From Bacteroidota bacterium (lineage in GTDB: Bacteria; Bacteroidota; Bacteroidia; JABEUT01): a stretch of DNA of 43,567 nucleotides. A model generated the notes under the pieces. It was not told the DNA's origin. It saw only the letters and a program-made list of their open reading frames with translations, and did no database searches. Position numbers and translations under genes: made by a program. The number at the start of each line of letters is the position of its first letter. The first letter of the stretch is position 1. Positions 17,556-25,524 of this stretch are shown piece by piece. The stretch covers positions 1-43,567 of the forward strand of contig JABDGY010000014.1 in the NCBI GenBank assembly GCA_013285805.1, written 5' to 3'.

Positions 17556-18077
17556 ATGAAAACAAAGACTCCCAAAGAAAGTTACGCTATATCAACCCAC
17601 CTTGTATTGCCCAATGAAACTAACCTGTTAGGCAACCTTATGGGTGGAAGGTTATTACACTGGATGGATATTACTGCTGCCATTGCAGCACATCGCCATA
17701 GTCAACGTGTGGTGGTAACGGCATCGGTTAACCATGTATCGTTTGAACGTGCTATAAAGCTGGGCGATTATGTAACCATTGAAGCAAAGGTTTCCCGTGC
17801 ATTTAATACATCTATGGAAGTATTTTTAGATGTAACCGTAGAGACAGGTTTTACCGGTGAAAGGGTAAAATCGAATGATGCAACGTATGTATTTGTTGCT
17901 GTAGACCAGGTGGGCAGGCCTATTGAAGTACCGCAGTTGACTCCCGAAACTCCACTGGAAAAAGAGCGGTATGATACGGCGTTAACAAGAAGGCAATTGA
18001 GCCTTCTATTATCAGGTAAGGTAAAACCTGATGCAGTTCCCGAACTAAGAGATTTATTGCTTGGAAAAAATAAATAA
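17556..18077 (+). CDS. Acyl-CoA thioesterase, hotdog fold (YciA/ACOT-like)
   Basis: 173 residues. The segment ETNLLGNLMGGRLLHWMDITAAIAA is the characteristic 'N-x-x-G-x-x-MGG-x-x-L-x-W-M-D' of YciA/BACH-type hotdog thioesterases, and VSFERAIKLGDYVTIEAKV is the following strand pair. It hydrolyses acyl-CoA in the cytoplasm; the chain length is unknown. It is first in a tight three-gene operon (gaps of 2 and 1 bases) with a cobalamin adenosyltransferase and a Ppx/GppA phosphatase, which do not form an obvious pathway with it. Confidence 0.87.
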   Translation: MKTKTPKESYAISTHLVLPNETNLLGNLMGGRLLHWMDITAAIAAHRHSQRVVVTASVNHVSFERAIKLGDYVTIEAKVSRAFNTSMEVFLDVTVETGFTGERVKSNDATYVFVAVDQVGRPIEVPQLTPETPLEKERYDTALTRRQLSLLLSGKVKPDAVPELRDLLLGKNK

Positions 18078-18079
18078 TC

Positions 18080-18634
18080 ATGGCTCTGAAAATATATACC
18101 AAAACGGGTGACAAAGGACAAACATCTTTGTTAGGTGGTACCCGTGTGCCCAAGCACCATATTCGTATAGAAGCTTACGGAACGGTTGATGAGCTGAACT
18201 CATGGATTGGCCTGTTGCGCGATTCGATTACTGATAAACATGTACAGGGTATATTGATAGAAGTACAGGACAGGCTTTTTACAATGGGTTCTTCATTAGC
18301 ATCTGACCCTGAGAAATCGAAAGTGAAGATACCGCACTTAAGTGAGGAGGACGTTACCTTGTTTGAAAAAGAGATAGATGCCATGGATGCTGTGCTTCCG
18401 CCTATGAAGAACTTTGTATTACCTGGTGGACATCAAACAGTATCATACTGCCACATTACCCGCTGTGTTTGCCGTAGGGTAGAACGCAGGGTTATTCACC
18501 TAGCCGAAAATGAACAAGTGGATGAACTGGTAATAAAGTACCTCAACCGCCTTTCTGATTACCTGTTTATGCTGGCCCGTAAGCTCACCCAAGACCTGAA
18601 AGCTACTGAGGTTCCCTGGAAGCCCAAGATGTAA
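18080..18634 (+). CDS. Cob(I)yrinic acid a,c-diamide adenosyltransferase, PduO/MMAB type
   Basis: 184 residues. KIYTKTGDKGQTSLLGGTRV at the N-terminus is the ATP-binding signature of the PduO/MMAB family, and GTVDELNSWIGLLRD and CRRVERRVIHLA with YLNRLSDYLFMLAR are the conserved helices. It transfers adenosyl from ATP to cob(I)alamin, making coenzyme B12 for enzymes such as methylmalonyl-CoA mutase. No cobalamin biosynthesis genes are adjacent, so it may serve salvage. Confidence 0.93.
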   Translation: MALKIYTKTGDKGQTSLLGGTRVPKHHIRIEAYGTVDELNSWIGLLRDSITDKHVQGILIEVQDRLFTMGSSLASDPEKSKVKIPHLSEEDVTLFEKEIDAMDAVLPPMKNFVLPGGHQTVSYCHITRCVCRRVERRVIHLAENEQVDELVIKYLNRLSDYLFMLARKLTQDLKATEVPWKPKM

Positions 18635-18635
18635 T

Positions 18636-19559
18636 ATGCAGCGCATAGCTATTCTAGACCTGGGCACAAACACCTTTAACCTCCTTGTAGCAGAGAAAGG
18701 TAAGGATGGCAACCCTGTATTTATTTATTCGAAAGAGTTACCTGTAGAACTGGGTAAAGGAGGAATACATAAAGCGCATATTACGGCTGAGGCTATAGAA
18801 AGGGCCATAAAAGCATTGCATGCCCACCGCAAAACCATGACGGAACATGGTATTAAAGACCAATATGCTTTTGCTACATCGGCTGTGCGAGGCGCTGAAA
18901 ATAAGAAGGAGTTTACTGAAAGGGTCTGCATTGAAACCGGAATAGAGATTAATATATTATCGGGCGAGGAGGAAGCTAAATGGATATACGAAGGTGTAAA
19001 ACATGCATCGGTATTAGGTAAGCATACTTCGGTGATAATGGATATTGGCGGCGGCAGCACTGAGTTTATTTTTGCAAATGATAAAGAGATATTCTGGAAG
19101 AAGAGTTACCCGCTTGGTGTAACCAGGCTTTATGAGATATTCCGGAAGGCAGACCCGCTTATTCATAAACAAGAGGAAGTAAAGGAGCATATTACGGACA
19201 TGCTGCAAGATATGTTTGCGGCGGGTGAACAATTTAGACCAGTTAATTTAATTGGCTCTTCAGGTTCATTCGACAGTTTTGCGGAAATTCTGCAGGCAAG
19301 GATAGGCGGTAAACAAAACCCAGGCAATGGCTTCGATTTCCCGATGGATGAGTTTGAAAAACTGCACCACCTACTCATGTCTTCAACCGTTGATGAGAGG
19401 CTGAAAATGAAGGGGCTTATTGAGATGCGTGCACCCATGTTTGCTTATTCATCTATTCTTACCAAAACAGTTCTTGATAAATTAGCAATTAAACAGATGA
19501 GGTTATCACATTATGCTCTGAAAGAAGGCATAGCAGGGCATTTGCTGGCTAAATTATAA
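18636..19559 (+). CDS. Ppx/GppA-family phosphatase (exopolyphosphatase / pppGpp phosphohydrolase)
   Basis: 307 residues. Acetate/sugar kinase/Hsp70-like fold with the N-terminal IAILDLGTNTFNLLVAE and the second glycine-rich strand VIMDIGGGSTEFIF near residue 135. The conserved GEEEAKWIYEGV lies between them. The short form (about 300 residues, no C-terminal HD-like domain) is common in Bacteroidota. It hydrolyses polyphosphate and/or pppGpp; which one cannot be told here. It is the last gene of its operon and converges with the PHP-phosphatase gene, with a 6-base overlap of the 3' ends. Confidence 0.9.
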   Translation: MQRIAILDLGTNTFNLLVAEKGKDGNPVFIYSKELPVELGKGGIHKAHITAEAIERAIKALHAHRKTMTEHGIKDQYAFATSAVRGAENKKEFTERVCIETGIEINILSGEEEAKWIYEGVKHASVLGKHTSVIMDIGGGSTEFIFANDKEIFWKKSYPLGVTRLYEIFRKADPLIHKQEEVKEHITDMLQDMFAAGEQFRPVNLIGSSGSFDSFAEILQARIGGKQNPGNGFDFPMDEFEKLHHLLMSSTVDERLKMKGLIEMRAPMFAYSSILTKTVLDKLAIKQMRLSHYALKEGIAGHLLAKL

Positions 19560-20297
19560 AGTCTTATTAAGCAGTTTTGATGAGCCAAGCAGTTTTTGAA
19601 AGTGCTTATCTGTATAAGCTTTTTTAATCAGCTCTATATGGCCCATGTGGTGGCAATCGGAACCTACAAAACTTATCATGTCGTGTTCAATAAGCCATTG
19701 TGCTGCCTTTTTTGTCATAGGTGAATAATGCCCTGTAACCGAGTTGATGTTCATCTGCAGGTAAACCCCGCGCCCGGCCAGCTCTTCGTATTTTTCAAAA
19801 TCGTTTTGCCAGAAGCCATAACGCTCAACGTGGGCCAGCACAGACTTGTAGCCCTGTATGCCCATTTCAAATATCAATTCGTTTATATTATCGGGAGGGT
19901 TTATAAAAGGTATCTCCCACAATAAATATTTGTTGCCGAATGTCAACACGTTTTTTTCCTTTAGCTTCTTTTCAAATTCAAAGTCGTAGTAATATTCCGC
20001 GGCAGCTTCTACTTGTATAGTAAGCCCTGCTTCTTTCACTGCCTGTTTCACGTTCTTCAGCCCGCCCAAAATAATCTCGGGAGTGTTGCGGTATGAATCA
20101 GTCATTATGTGAGGCGTGGTAACTACCTTGCTGTAACCAAAGTCCTGCATAGCCCTGATAAGGTTAAGCGAGTCCTCCATAGTCTGCGCCCCATCGTCAA
20201 TAGCGGGAATGAAGTGCGAGTGCATATCGGTTTTTAACACCGATAAATCAGGAAGGGGCAGTTCCTTCGTTTTATTAAAAATATCAAATAGTCCCAT
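19554..20297 (-). CDS. CpsB/YwqE-type tyrosine-protein phosphatase (PHP domain)
   Basis: 247 residues. PHP metal-binding motifs are TDMHSHFIPAIDDGA (about 24-38), VVTTPHIM (about 59-66), LAHVERYGFW and FVGSDCHHMGH near the C-terminus. The order and the IDDGAxTMEDSL segment match CpsB/YwqE manganese-dependent phosphotyrosine phosphatases, which act on the tyrosine kinase controlling capsule and exopolysaccharide export. It is the last gene of the folK-to-PHP minus-strand operon, 6 bases after pfkA; the epimerase upstream also suggests polysaccharide work. No cognate kinase is in the window. Confidence 0.87.
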   Translation of the reverse strand: MGLFDIFNKTKELPLPDLSVLKTDMHSHFIPAIDDGAQTMEDSLNLIRAMQDFGYSKVVTTPHIMTDSYRNTPEIILGGLKNVKQAVKEAGLTIQVEAAAEYYYDFEFEKKLKEKNVLTFGNKYLLWEIPFINPPDNINELIFEMGIQGYKSVLAHVERYGFWQNDFEKYEELAGRGVYLQMNINSVTGHYSPMTKKAAQWLIEHDMISFVGSDCHHMGHIELIKKAYTDKHFQKLLGSSKLLNKTL

Positions 20298-20303
20298 TAA
20301 TCT

Positions 20304-21275
20304 TTATGCCGATAATATGTGTGCAATCTTCAAAAGTCCTTCGTTTATATCTACAGTATGCTTGCGGGTTTGTGTAAATGGAGTGTACACAATATGATTA
20401 TTCACAAGCCCCGCCATCTCATTTTTTCTTCCCTGCAAAAGTCCTTCCATGGCCGCGTGCCCTAAGCGGCTTGCCAGCAAACGGTCGAAGCAGGTGGGGC
20501 TGCCACCGCGCTGCATATGGCCAATAACAGTAACTCGGGTGTCGTAATGGTGAAATTTCTTCTTTACTTTTTCAGCAATTTCAAATGCACCACCTTCTTT
20601 ATCACCTTCGGCCACAATAATTATACACGACGATTTATGCCTCTTCCATCCATCTTCCAATCGCTGAATAACTTCATCAATATCTGTTTTGCTTTCCGGT
20701 ATCAGTATGTCTTCTGCGCCGCAGCCAAGGCCACTGTTAAGGGCTATAAATCCTGCGTCGCGGCCCATAACCTCGACAAAAAACAGGCGATTATGCGATG
20801 CAGCCGTATCGCGTATTTTATCTACCGCTTCAATTACGGTGTTAAGTGCTGTATCGAATCCTATGGTATAATCGGTTCCAAATAAGTCGTTATCAATTGT
20901 ACCCGGAGCGCCCATGCAGGGGATATTGGTAATATTCGAAAACTCCAGCCCGCCTTTAAATGTACCATCTCCGCCAATCAAAATAAGCCCTTCTATGCCG
21001 TCATCGGCTAACCTATTTTGCGCCTGCTCCATTCCCTCTTTGGTTTTGAAGCGTTCGCTTCGAGCCGTCTTTAATATAGTTCCTCCACGTTGTATTATGT
21101 TGCTTACTGAATGAGAATCCATAGGCAGGAAATCGCCATCCATAAGGCCATCGTAACCGCGGCGCACACCAACCATTTCAAGGCCGTGATACAAACCGGT
21201 GCGAATCACCGCACGCACACAGGCATTCATGCCCGGCGCATCACCGCCCGATGTAAGTACCGCTACTTTCTTCAT
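20304..21275 (-). CDS. pfkA: ATP-dependent 6-phosphofructokinase
   Basis: 323 residues, the normal bacterial length. N-terminal VAVLTSGGDAPGMNACVRAV; the GGDGTFKGGLEF loop; PGTIDNDLFGTDYTIGFDTA with the catalytic TxDND region; the EVMGRDAGFIAL block; and GHMQRGGSPTCFDRLLASRLG. GGDGT followed by TIDND indicates the ATP-type enzyme. It phosphorylates fructose-6-phosphate in glycolysis. Its ATG overlaps the stop of the upstream epimerase by 4 bases (ATGA). Confidence 0.96.
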   Translation of the reverse strand: MKKVAVLTSGGDAPGMNACVRAVIRTGLYHGLEMVGVRRGYDGLMDGDFLPMDSHSVSNIIQRGGTILKTARSERFKTKEGMEQAQNRLADDGIEGLILIGGDGTFKGGLEFSNITNIPCMGAPGTIDNDLFGTDYTIGFDTALNTVIEAVDKIRDTAASHNRLFFVEVMGRDAGFIALNSGLGCGAEDILIPESKTDIDEVIQRLEDGWKRHKSSCIIIVAEGDKEGGAFEIAEKVKKKFHHYDTRVTVIGHMQRGGSPTCFDRLLASRLGHAAMEGLLQGRKNEMAGLVNNHIVYTPFTQTRKHTVDINEGLLKIAHILSA

Positions 21276-22273
21276 ACAGTTTGAGGTACTTTATAATTCT
21301 CCTTAAACCATTTCCATGTGGTTTCAATTCCATGCTTGAAATCTACTTCCGGAGCAAACCCTAAAAGTTCTTTGGCTTTATCAATGGCTGCTTTCGAGTC
21401 TTTCACATCACCTAACCTTGTTGGCTGGTAAGAGGGAGAGAGAGAAGAGCCTGCAAAGTTTTTTAATATGTGGAATAGCTCATTTACTGTGGTCTGACCG
21501 CCGGTGGCAACATTAAAGGCATTTCCACTTGCATTGTCGGGTGCGAACAAAGCTTTAATGTTAGCCTGCACCACATTCTCTACAAAAGTAAAGTCGCGGG
21601 TTTGGCTACCGTCTCCATAAATTACCGGAGGCTTATTCTGCATTAAAGCAGTTATAAAAAGCGGTATAGCTGCGGCATAGGGTCCAAACGGATTCTGCCT
21701 CGGGCCAAAAATATTGAAGTAACGCAAGCCTATTAAACTCATGCCATAATTGCGAGTAAACACCGATGCATATAACTCATTGCTGTATTTCGATACTGCA
21801 TAAGGCGATAGCGGAATAGGCAAGTCGGTTTCACGCTTGGGCAACGATTTACTGTCTCCGTAAACCGATGAAGAACTTGCATAAACCAAACGCTTAACAC
21901 CTGCATCGCGGGCTGCAACCAGCACATTTAAAAAGCCTGTAACGTTTACCTCGTGCGTGGCTATGGGGTTAGCAACCGAGCGTGGCACCGAGCAGAGAGC
22001 GGCTTCGTGTAAAACGTAGTCAATGCCCTTGAATACCTTTTCGCAAGTGGCTTTATCGCAAATGCTGCCCTGTATAAACTCAAAGCCTTTGTGTTTTTCA
22101 AATGGCTTTATATTGTCAATGTTGCCGGTGGAAAGGTCGTCGAATACCACAACGCGTTTGGCATTATGGTTCACAAGGTATTCGGTAAGGTGAGAGCCGA
22201 TAAAGCCCGCGCCCCCGGTTACAACAAATGAATAGTCGCTTAAATTAACGGAATGGAACTTCTTGTTCTGCAC
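21272..22273 (-). CDS. NAD-dependent sugar-nucleotide epimerase, UDP-GlcNAc 4-epimerase (WbpP)-like
   Basis: 333 residues, starting with GTG. An extended SDR: VTGGAGFIGSHLTEYLV, the VLHEAALCSVPRSVANP segment, the SSSVYGDSK strand, the YAVSKYSNELYASVF catalytic YxxxK, and RYFNIFGPRQNPFGPYAAAIP. The last block and 'SVPRSVxxP' are typical of WbpP/Gne-type C4 epimerases acting on UDP-GlcNAc or UDP-GlcNAcA. UDP-glucose epimerase or dTDP-glucose dehydratase are less likely alternatives. The upstream TAG and this GTG share one base (TAGTG), and no ATG or other start gives a full Rossmann loop, so the GTG is supported. Confidence 0.87.
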   Translation of the reverse strand: MQNKKFHSVNLSDYSFVVTGGAGFIGSHLTEYLVNHNAKRVVVFDDLSTGNIDNIKPFEKHKGFEFIQGSICDKATCEKVFKGIDYVLHEAALCSVPRSVANPIATHEVNVTGFLNVLVAARDAGVKRLVYASSSSVYGDSKSLPKRETDLPIPLSPYAVSKYSNELYASVFTRNYGMSLIGLRYFNIFGPRQNPFGPYAAAIPLFITALMQNKPPVIYGDGSQTRDFTFVENVVQANIKALFAPDNASGNAFNVATGGQTTVNELFHILKNFAGSSLSPSYQPTRLGDVKDSKAAIDKAKELLGFAPEVDFKHGIETTWKWFKENYKVPQTV

Positions 22274-22770
22274 TAAATCTTTTGGTTTTGCAAAATGTAT
22301 GTCTGCTGCCAGCTTTGCGATAGGGGTATCGTCCAGTTCTTTTCGAACTCGGCTTTGGTAGCTACAAGGTTGTTAAATACTATAGTATCGGGGGTTATCT
22401 TTCCTTCTTCGGCAAGGCGGCTAAGCTGGTCGAGTGTGCACGATACCACGTTGCCATTGTCCATATAAGCCACAAGGCTTCGGTTCAGCATAGTTACGCC
22501 TAACTTGCCCTCGAGTTCTTTTATAAAGCGCACCGATGTATCAATAGCGCGGCCACACATATTGTCGCCCTCTTCGTCGGCCATGAAAACCAGGAAGCGG
22601 TTATGCAATAGCTTTGAGTGCGATTTAAGCAGGCTGCCATGGCTCAGCCAGTTATCGGTAAAGGCTGTAAGCGCCTCAGTAACAGTTTTTTGCTCCTCGC
22701 CTGTAAACTCGCGTTCTGCCTGGAAAATCCACACCTTCGATGCAGGGGCCATTTGTTCGTAAGCTGTCAT
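22273..22770 (-). CDS. Conserved protein of unknown function (family often mislabelled 'ABC transporter ATPase')
   Basis: 165 residues with no membrane segment or signal peptide. It begins with MAPASKVWIFQAEREFTGEE and contains WLSHGSLLKSHSKLLHNRFLVF, then a LDQLSRLAEEGKITPDTIVFNNLV region. I recall homologues with a WIYQxxRxFxxxE start across Bacteroidota, sometimes annotated 'ABC transporter ATPase'. There is no Walker A, signature motif or Walker B here, so that label is unsupported. It is the second gene of the folK operon and is coupled to the epimerase by a one-base overlap. Confidence 0.75.
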   Translation of the reverse strand: MTAYEQMAPASKVWIFQAEREFTGEEQKTVTEALTAFTDNWLSHGSLLKSHSKLLHNRFLVFMADEEGDNMCGRAIDTSVRFIKELEGKLGVTMLNRSLVAYMDNGNVVSCTLDQLSRLAEEGKITPDTIVFNNLVATKAEFEKNWTIPLSQSWQQTYILQNQKI

Positions 22771-22803
22771 ACTTGTTCTTTAAATCGACTACTAATTTAC
22801 CAT

Positions 22804-23295
22804 TTATTTCGATACCAGCCTTGATACCTCCAGGCTGTCCCCGCATTCCTGCAAAAGCTGTTCCATACTCTTCTGTAAAACAGGGTGCATAAGGCCAGGC
22901 GCCAATTCATTTAATGGGTTAAGCACAAACCTGCGGCTTTGCAAATGGGGGTGAGGTACTATTACTTTTTCTGTTTCTATTATATCATTATTAAAGAACA
23001 AAATGTCTATATCAATGGTGCGTGGTTCATAGCGTTCGGCGGTACGTATGCGGCCCAATGCTGACTCAATTCCAAGTATAGTATCCATTAATGTATCTGC
23101 ATTTAATGCAGTCTCCAGCAATACCACCTGGTTTAAAAAGTCGGTGCTGTCGGTCATTTGCCAGGGCTCGGTTTCATAGACTGATGAGCGCTGCACCACC
23201 TTGCCTGCTTTTTCATTCAGCAGTTCTATGCTTCGCTGCAGGTTCTCTTCCCGCCTCCCCCTGTTGCTCCCTAACGATATGTACACCCTATTCAT
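22804..23295 (-). CDS. folK: 2-amino-4-hydroxy-6-hydroxymethyldihydropteridine pyrophosphokinase
   Basis: 163 residues from the ATG at 23295. VYISLGSNRGRREENLQRSIELL is the HPPK N-terminus, VYETEPWQMTDSTDFLNQVV is the substrate region, and RYEPRTIDIDILFFN carries the metal-binding DIDIL motif. It pyrophosphorylates the pterin precursor of folate. The frame runs back to 23370, but a full -7 box (23300-23307, minus) lies just upstream of ATG 23295, and the family starts with 'VYLSLGSN', so the upstream extension is not coding. First gene of a five-gene operon running to 19554. Confidence 0.94.
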   Translation of the reverse strand: MNRVYISLGSNRGRREENLQRSIELLNEKAGKVVQRSSVYETEPWQMTDSTDFLNQVVLLETALNADTLMDTILGIESALGRIRTAERYEPRTIDIDILFFNNDIIETEKVIVPHPHLQSRRFVLNPLNELAPGLMHPVLQKSMEQLLQECGDSLEVSRLVSK

Positions 23296-23299
23296 AGTA

Positions 23300-23307
23300 C
23301 AAAGGTA
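23300..23307 (-). promoter_or_regulatory. -7 box (TAnnTTTG) for the folK operon, only 4 bases before the ATG
   Basis: TACCTTTG on the minus strand, followed by TACT and then ATG. A start site 4-7 bases after the box would fall on or beside the A of the ATG, so the mRNA is probably leaderless. Confidence 0.55.
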
Positions 23308-23332
23308 GTTTTTTACCCCTCTTTCGGCTTTT

Positions 23333-23360
23333 GTCATTCTGAGTGTAGCGAAGAACCGCA
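23333..23360. repeat. Dispersed 'CATTCTGAG...GCGAAGAA' type repeat
   Basis: TCATTCTGAGTGTAGCGAAG lies upstream of the folK promoter. From memory, near-identical strings (CATTCTGAGCGAAGCGAAGAATC) are scattered in intergenic regions of many Bacteroidota. Only one copy is seen in this window. Confidence 0.35.
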
Positions 23361-23423
23361 AAGCGCTCACGAATTCCTTAACAAAACGATTTGAACATGA
23401 GTAATCTGCCGGGTTAATTTGTT

Positions 23424-23544
23424 CTTTGGGCGTGCCCCCTTTGGGGTCGGGCTATTCGCTATTACTCCTCGCTTCGCTGTGGGGTAACCGCTTCTATCCC
23501 TCACGCAAATACCTGTGGAGTTCTGTTTTAGGGAACGCCCAAAG
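23424..23544. repeat. Small MITE/REP-like element with 10-bp terminal inverted repeats
   Basis: CTTTGGGCGT (23424-23433) and ACGCCCAAAG (23535-23544) are perfect inverted ends of a 121-base element. The interior is G+C rich with short hairpins (GCCCCCTTTGGGG; TCGGGCTATTCGCTATTACT; GGGGTAACCGC). It has no ORF. It fills most of the 405-base gap between folK and the secreted PLD-like gene; a short similar piece, GGGGAACGCCCC, occurs near 31236. Confidence 0.55.
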
Positions 23545-23700
23545 CTTAAAAACTCAAGACGAAAATTTATTGATTGTGAATCAATACCTTAAAACGGTTT
23601 AGGAGATTCTCTCGTATAATATCAACGAAATATTACCCAAAAGTTATGGTAATGTTAAATAATGTCCCTACATTCGTGTAACTCAAAAATTAACCCTGGT

Positions 23701-25161
23701 ATGAAAAAGATAAAGTTACTCACTGTATTAGCCTTATTTGCAGGGCTTTCTGCAAACATTAGCGCGCAAAAAAACGTTACCAAGTACATTAAAACTTACT
23801 TTACCCAAGCACCCGATAACACATTCTCGAGCGGTGTTAAAGCTGTGTATTGTAACAACACCATTTTCGATACGCTGGCGGCATACATTAACAAAGCAAA
23901 GTACACCATCGACATTGCCATATATGAATATGAAACCTGGAGCGGAGACCCCATCTACACCGCTATCAACAATGCATACAGCCGTGGTGTAAAAATACGC
24001 CTGATACAAGATAACGGATATGCTTCAAAGAACACAGGTGTAGCAAAGCTCAACTCTTCCATACCTACGCTTACCAGCCCTGCACCCGCTTCTGCACCTT
24101 GCGGTGGCAGCTACAACATTATGCACAACAAGTTTGTTATAATAGATGAATACGCTACTGCCGACACAACCAATACGTATGTATGGACAGGCTCACCCGA
24201 CTGGGACCAGGCTATGAGCCAGGGCGACTACAACAACTGCATAGTGTTCCAGTCGAAGGTGCTGGCAAGGGCATTCACCAACGAGTTCGACATTATGTGG
24301 GGCGACACAACCCACGGCGGAAAATCAAGTTCATCGGGCAAATTCGGCCCATGCAAGCCCAACTCGGGCACACACAAGTTTACTATTGGCGGGTCCGAGG
24401 TTGAACTTTACTTCAGCCCCAGCGACAGTGTGAACAACCATATAGTAAAGGAAATTGAAACAGCGCAAACTGATCTTTACTGCGGCATGTTTACCTTTAC
24501 CGAAACTACCGACGCCACAGATATTGTTAACGAGCACAAGGCCGGCGCCTTTGCTGCAGCCATACTCGACAACTACAGCAGCGGAAGCTATACGCCTTAC
24601 ACCACCATTTTACCGGGCGGCCTTGGCAGCGACTTCCAGGGTTTTGTAAGCAGCAGCTACCTTTACCATAACAAGTACCTTATTGTAAACCCTTCGGCCC
24701 CGTGCCAGAACCCTGTTGTGCTTACCGGCTCGCATAACTGGACATCTTCTGCTGACCAGGAGAATGACGAGAACACTGTGATAGTACATAACGACACCAT
24801 TGCCAACCAATACCTGCAAGCCTTTGCGGGCGACTTTAAAACCATAAGCGGCAGCTCATTGGCTACTACCAAGAATCCTTGCAAGCCCACAGGCATTGAT
24901 GAACCGGCAACCGAATTGCAGCTCGATGTGTTCCCTAACCCATACAGAGGCAACGTAACCATTAGCTATACCCTGGCGCAAGACACTAAGGTAACCATGT
25001 ATGTTTACAACATAATGGGCGAGAAGGTGGCTACACTGGTTGACGCGAATCTCGAAAGTGGCCAACACCAGTTCCAATTCAACGGTGCTTCTTCAGGTGT
25101 TTACATTCTTCAGGTTAATGAGGGTGGGCGCATCTATACCAGGAAGCTGATACAAGAGTAA
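23701..25161 (+). CDS. Secreted phospholipase D-like nuclease/lipase with T9SS sorting domain
   Basis: 486 residues from ATG 23701, which begins a clean signal peptide (MKKIKLLTVLALFAGLSANISAQ). The 13 in-frame codons upstream probably precede transcription start, since a -7-like TACATTCG lies near 23671. There are two PLD half-domains. The first has H142-N-K144-x4-D149 followed by TGSPDW. The second has H323-N-K325 followed by GSHNW but Asn at the usual Asp position (330). A T9SS type A sorting domain (about 405-486, LDVFPNPYRGNVTI) ends the protein. PLD-fold enzymes act on phosphodiesters, so a secreted or surface nuclease or phospholipase is likely. The paired extracellular cysteines (C134, C218, C261, C335) may form disulfides. 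Confidence 0.83.
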   Translation: MKKIKLLTVLALFAGLSANISAQKNVTKYIKTYFTQAPDNTFSSGVKAVYCNNTIFDTLAAYINKAKYTIDIAIYEYETWSGDPIYTAINNAYSRGVKIRLIQDNGYASKNTGVAKLNSSIPTLTSPAPASAPCGGSYNIMHNKFVIIDEYATADTTNTYVWTGSPDWDQAMSQGDYNNCIVFQSKVLARAFTNEFDIMWGDTTHGGKSSSSGKFGPCKPNSGTHKFTIGGSEVELYFSPSDSVNNHIVKEIETAQTDLYCGMFTFTETTDATDIVNEHKAGAFAAAILDNYSSGSYTPYTTILPGGLGSDFQGFVSSSYLYHNKYLIVNPSAPCQNPVVLTGSHNWTSSADQENDENTVIVHNDTIANQYLQAFAGDFKTISGSSLATTKNPCKPTGIDEPATELQLDVFPNPYRGNVTISYTLAQDTKVTMYVYNIMGEKVATLVDANLESGQHQFQFNGASSGVYILQVNEGGRIYTRKLIQE

Positions 25162-25184
25162 CTCCCTACAGGTTTTTATATACA

Positions 25185-25217
25185 AGGCCCTGGCAATAAA
25201 TGTCAGGGCTTTTTTTC
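25185..25217 (+). terminator. Rho-independent terminator after the PLD-like gene
   Basis: A stem with arms GCCCTGgCA and TGtCAGGGC around an ATAAA loop, followed by seven T's (ending near 25216). It lies 24 bases after the stop codon. Confidence 0.85.
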
Positions 25218-25524
25218 TTCGCCCGCCGTAGTTTTACACGAAGGCCGGGTCGCCCACCGTAGCCGTTACTTCGTAATTGCGAGGCTGTTTTAGCAGGCGT
25301 GGCAATCTCAGTATTCAATCTCGCGCAAGGCGCAAAGGTTTTACCGCACATTCCCGGTAGCCATAGGGTGAGGTCGCAGTTTTAAATAAGTTATTGATTT
25401 TCAATATTTTAAACGAGGTAACACTTTTTGATACTTTTGAGATGTTATATAATTGATATTCAACGTTTTGAATAACTGTTACCCCGCCGAATCTGTTACC
25501 CCGTGTTACCCCGTTAGCTATACA
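25218..25524. other. Intergenic stretch without a gene; short GTTACCCCG repeats
   Basis: No credible ORF. The left half contains worn fragments of dispersed repeats, for example TTGCGAGGCTGTTTTAGCAG near 25275. The right half is AT-rich and ends in three copies of GTTACCCCG at 25478-25486, 25495-25503 and 25505-25513. Their function is unknown. Confidence 0.5.

Noticed and set aside
22273-22770. ABC transporter ATPase
   Set aside because: No Walker A, signature or Walker B motif in 165 residues.
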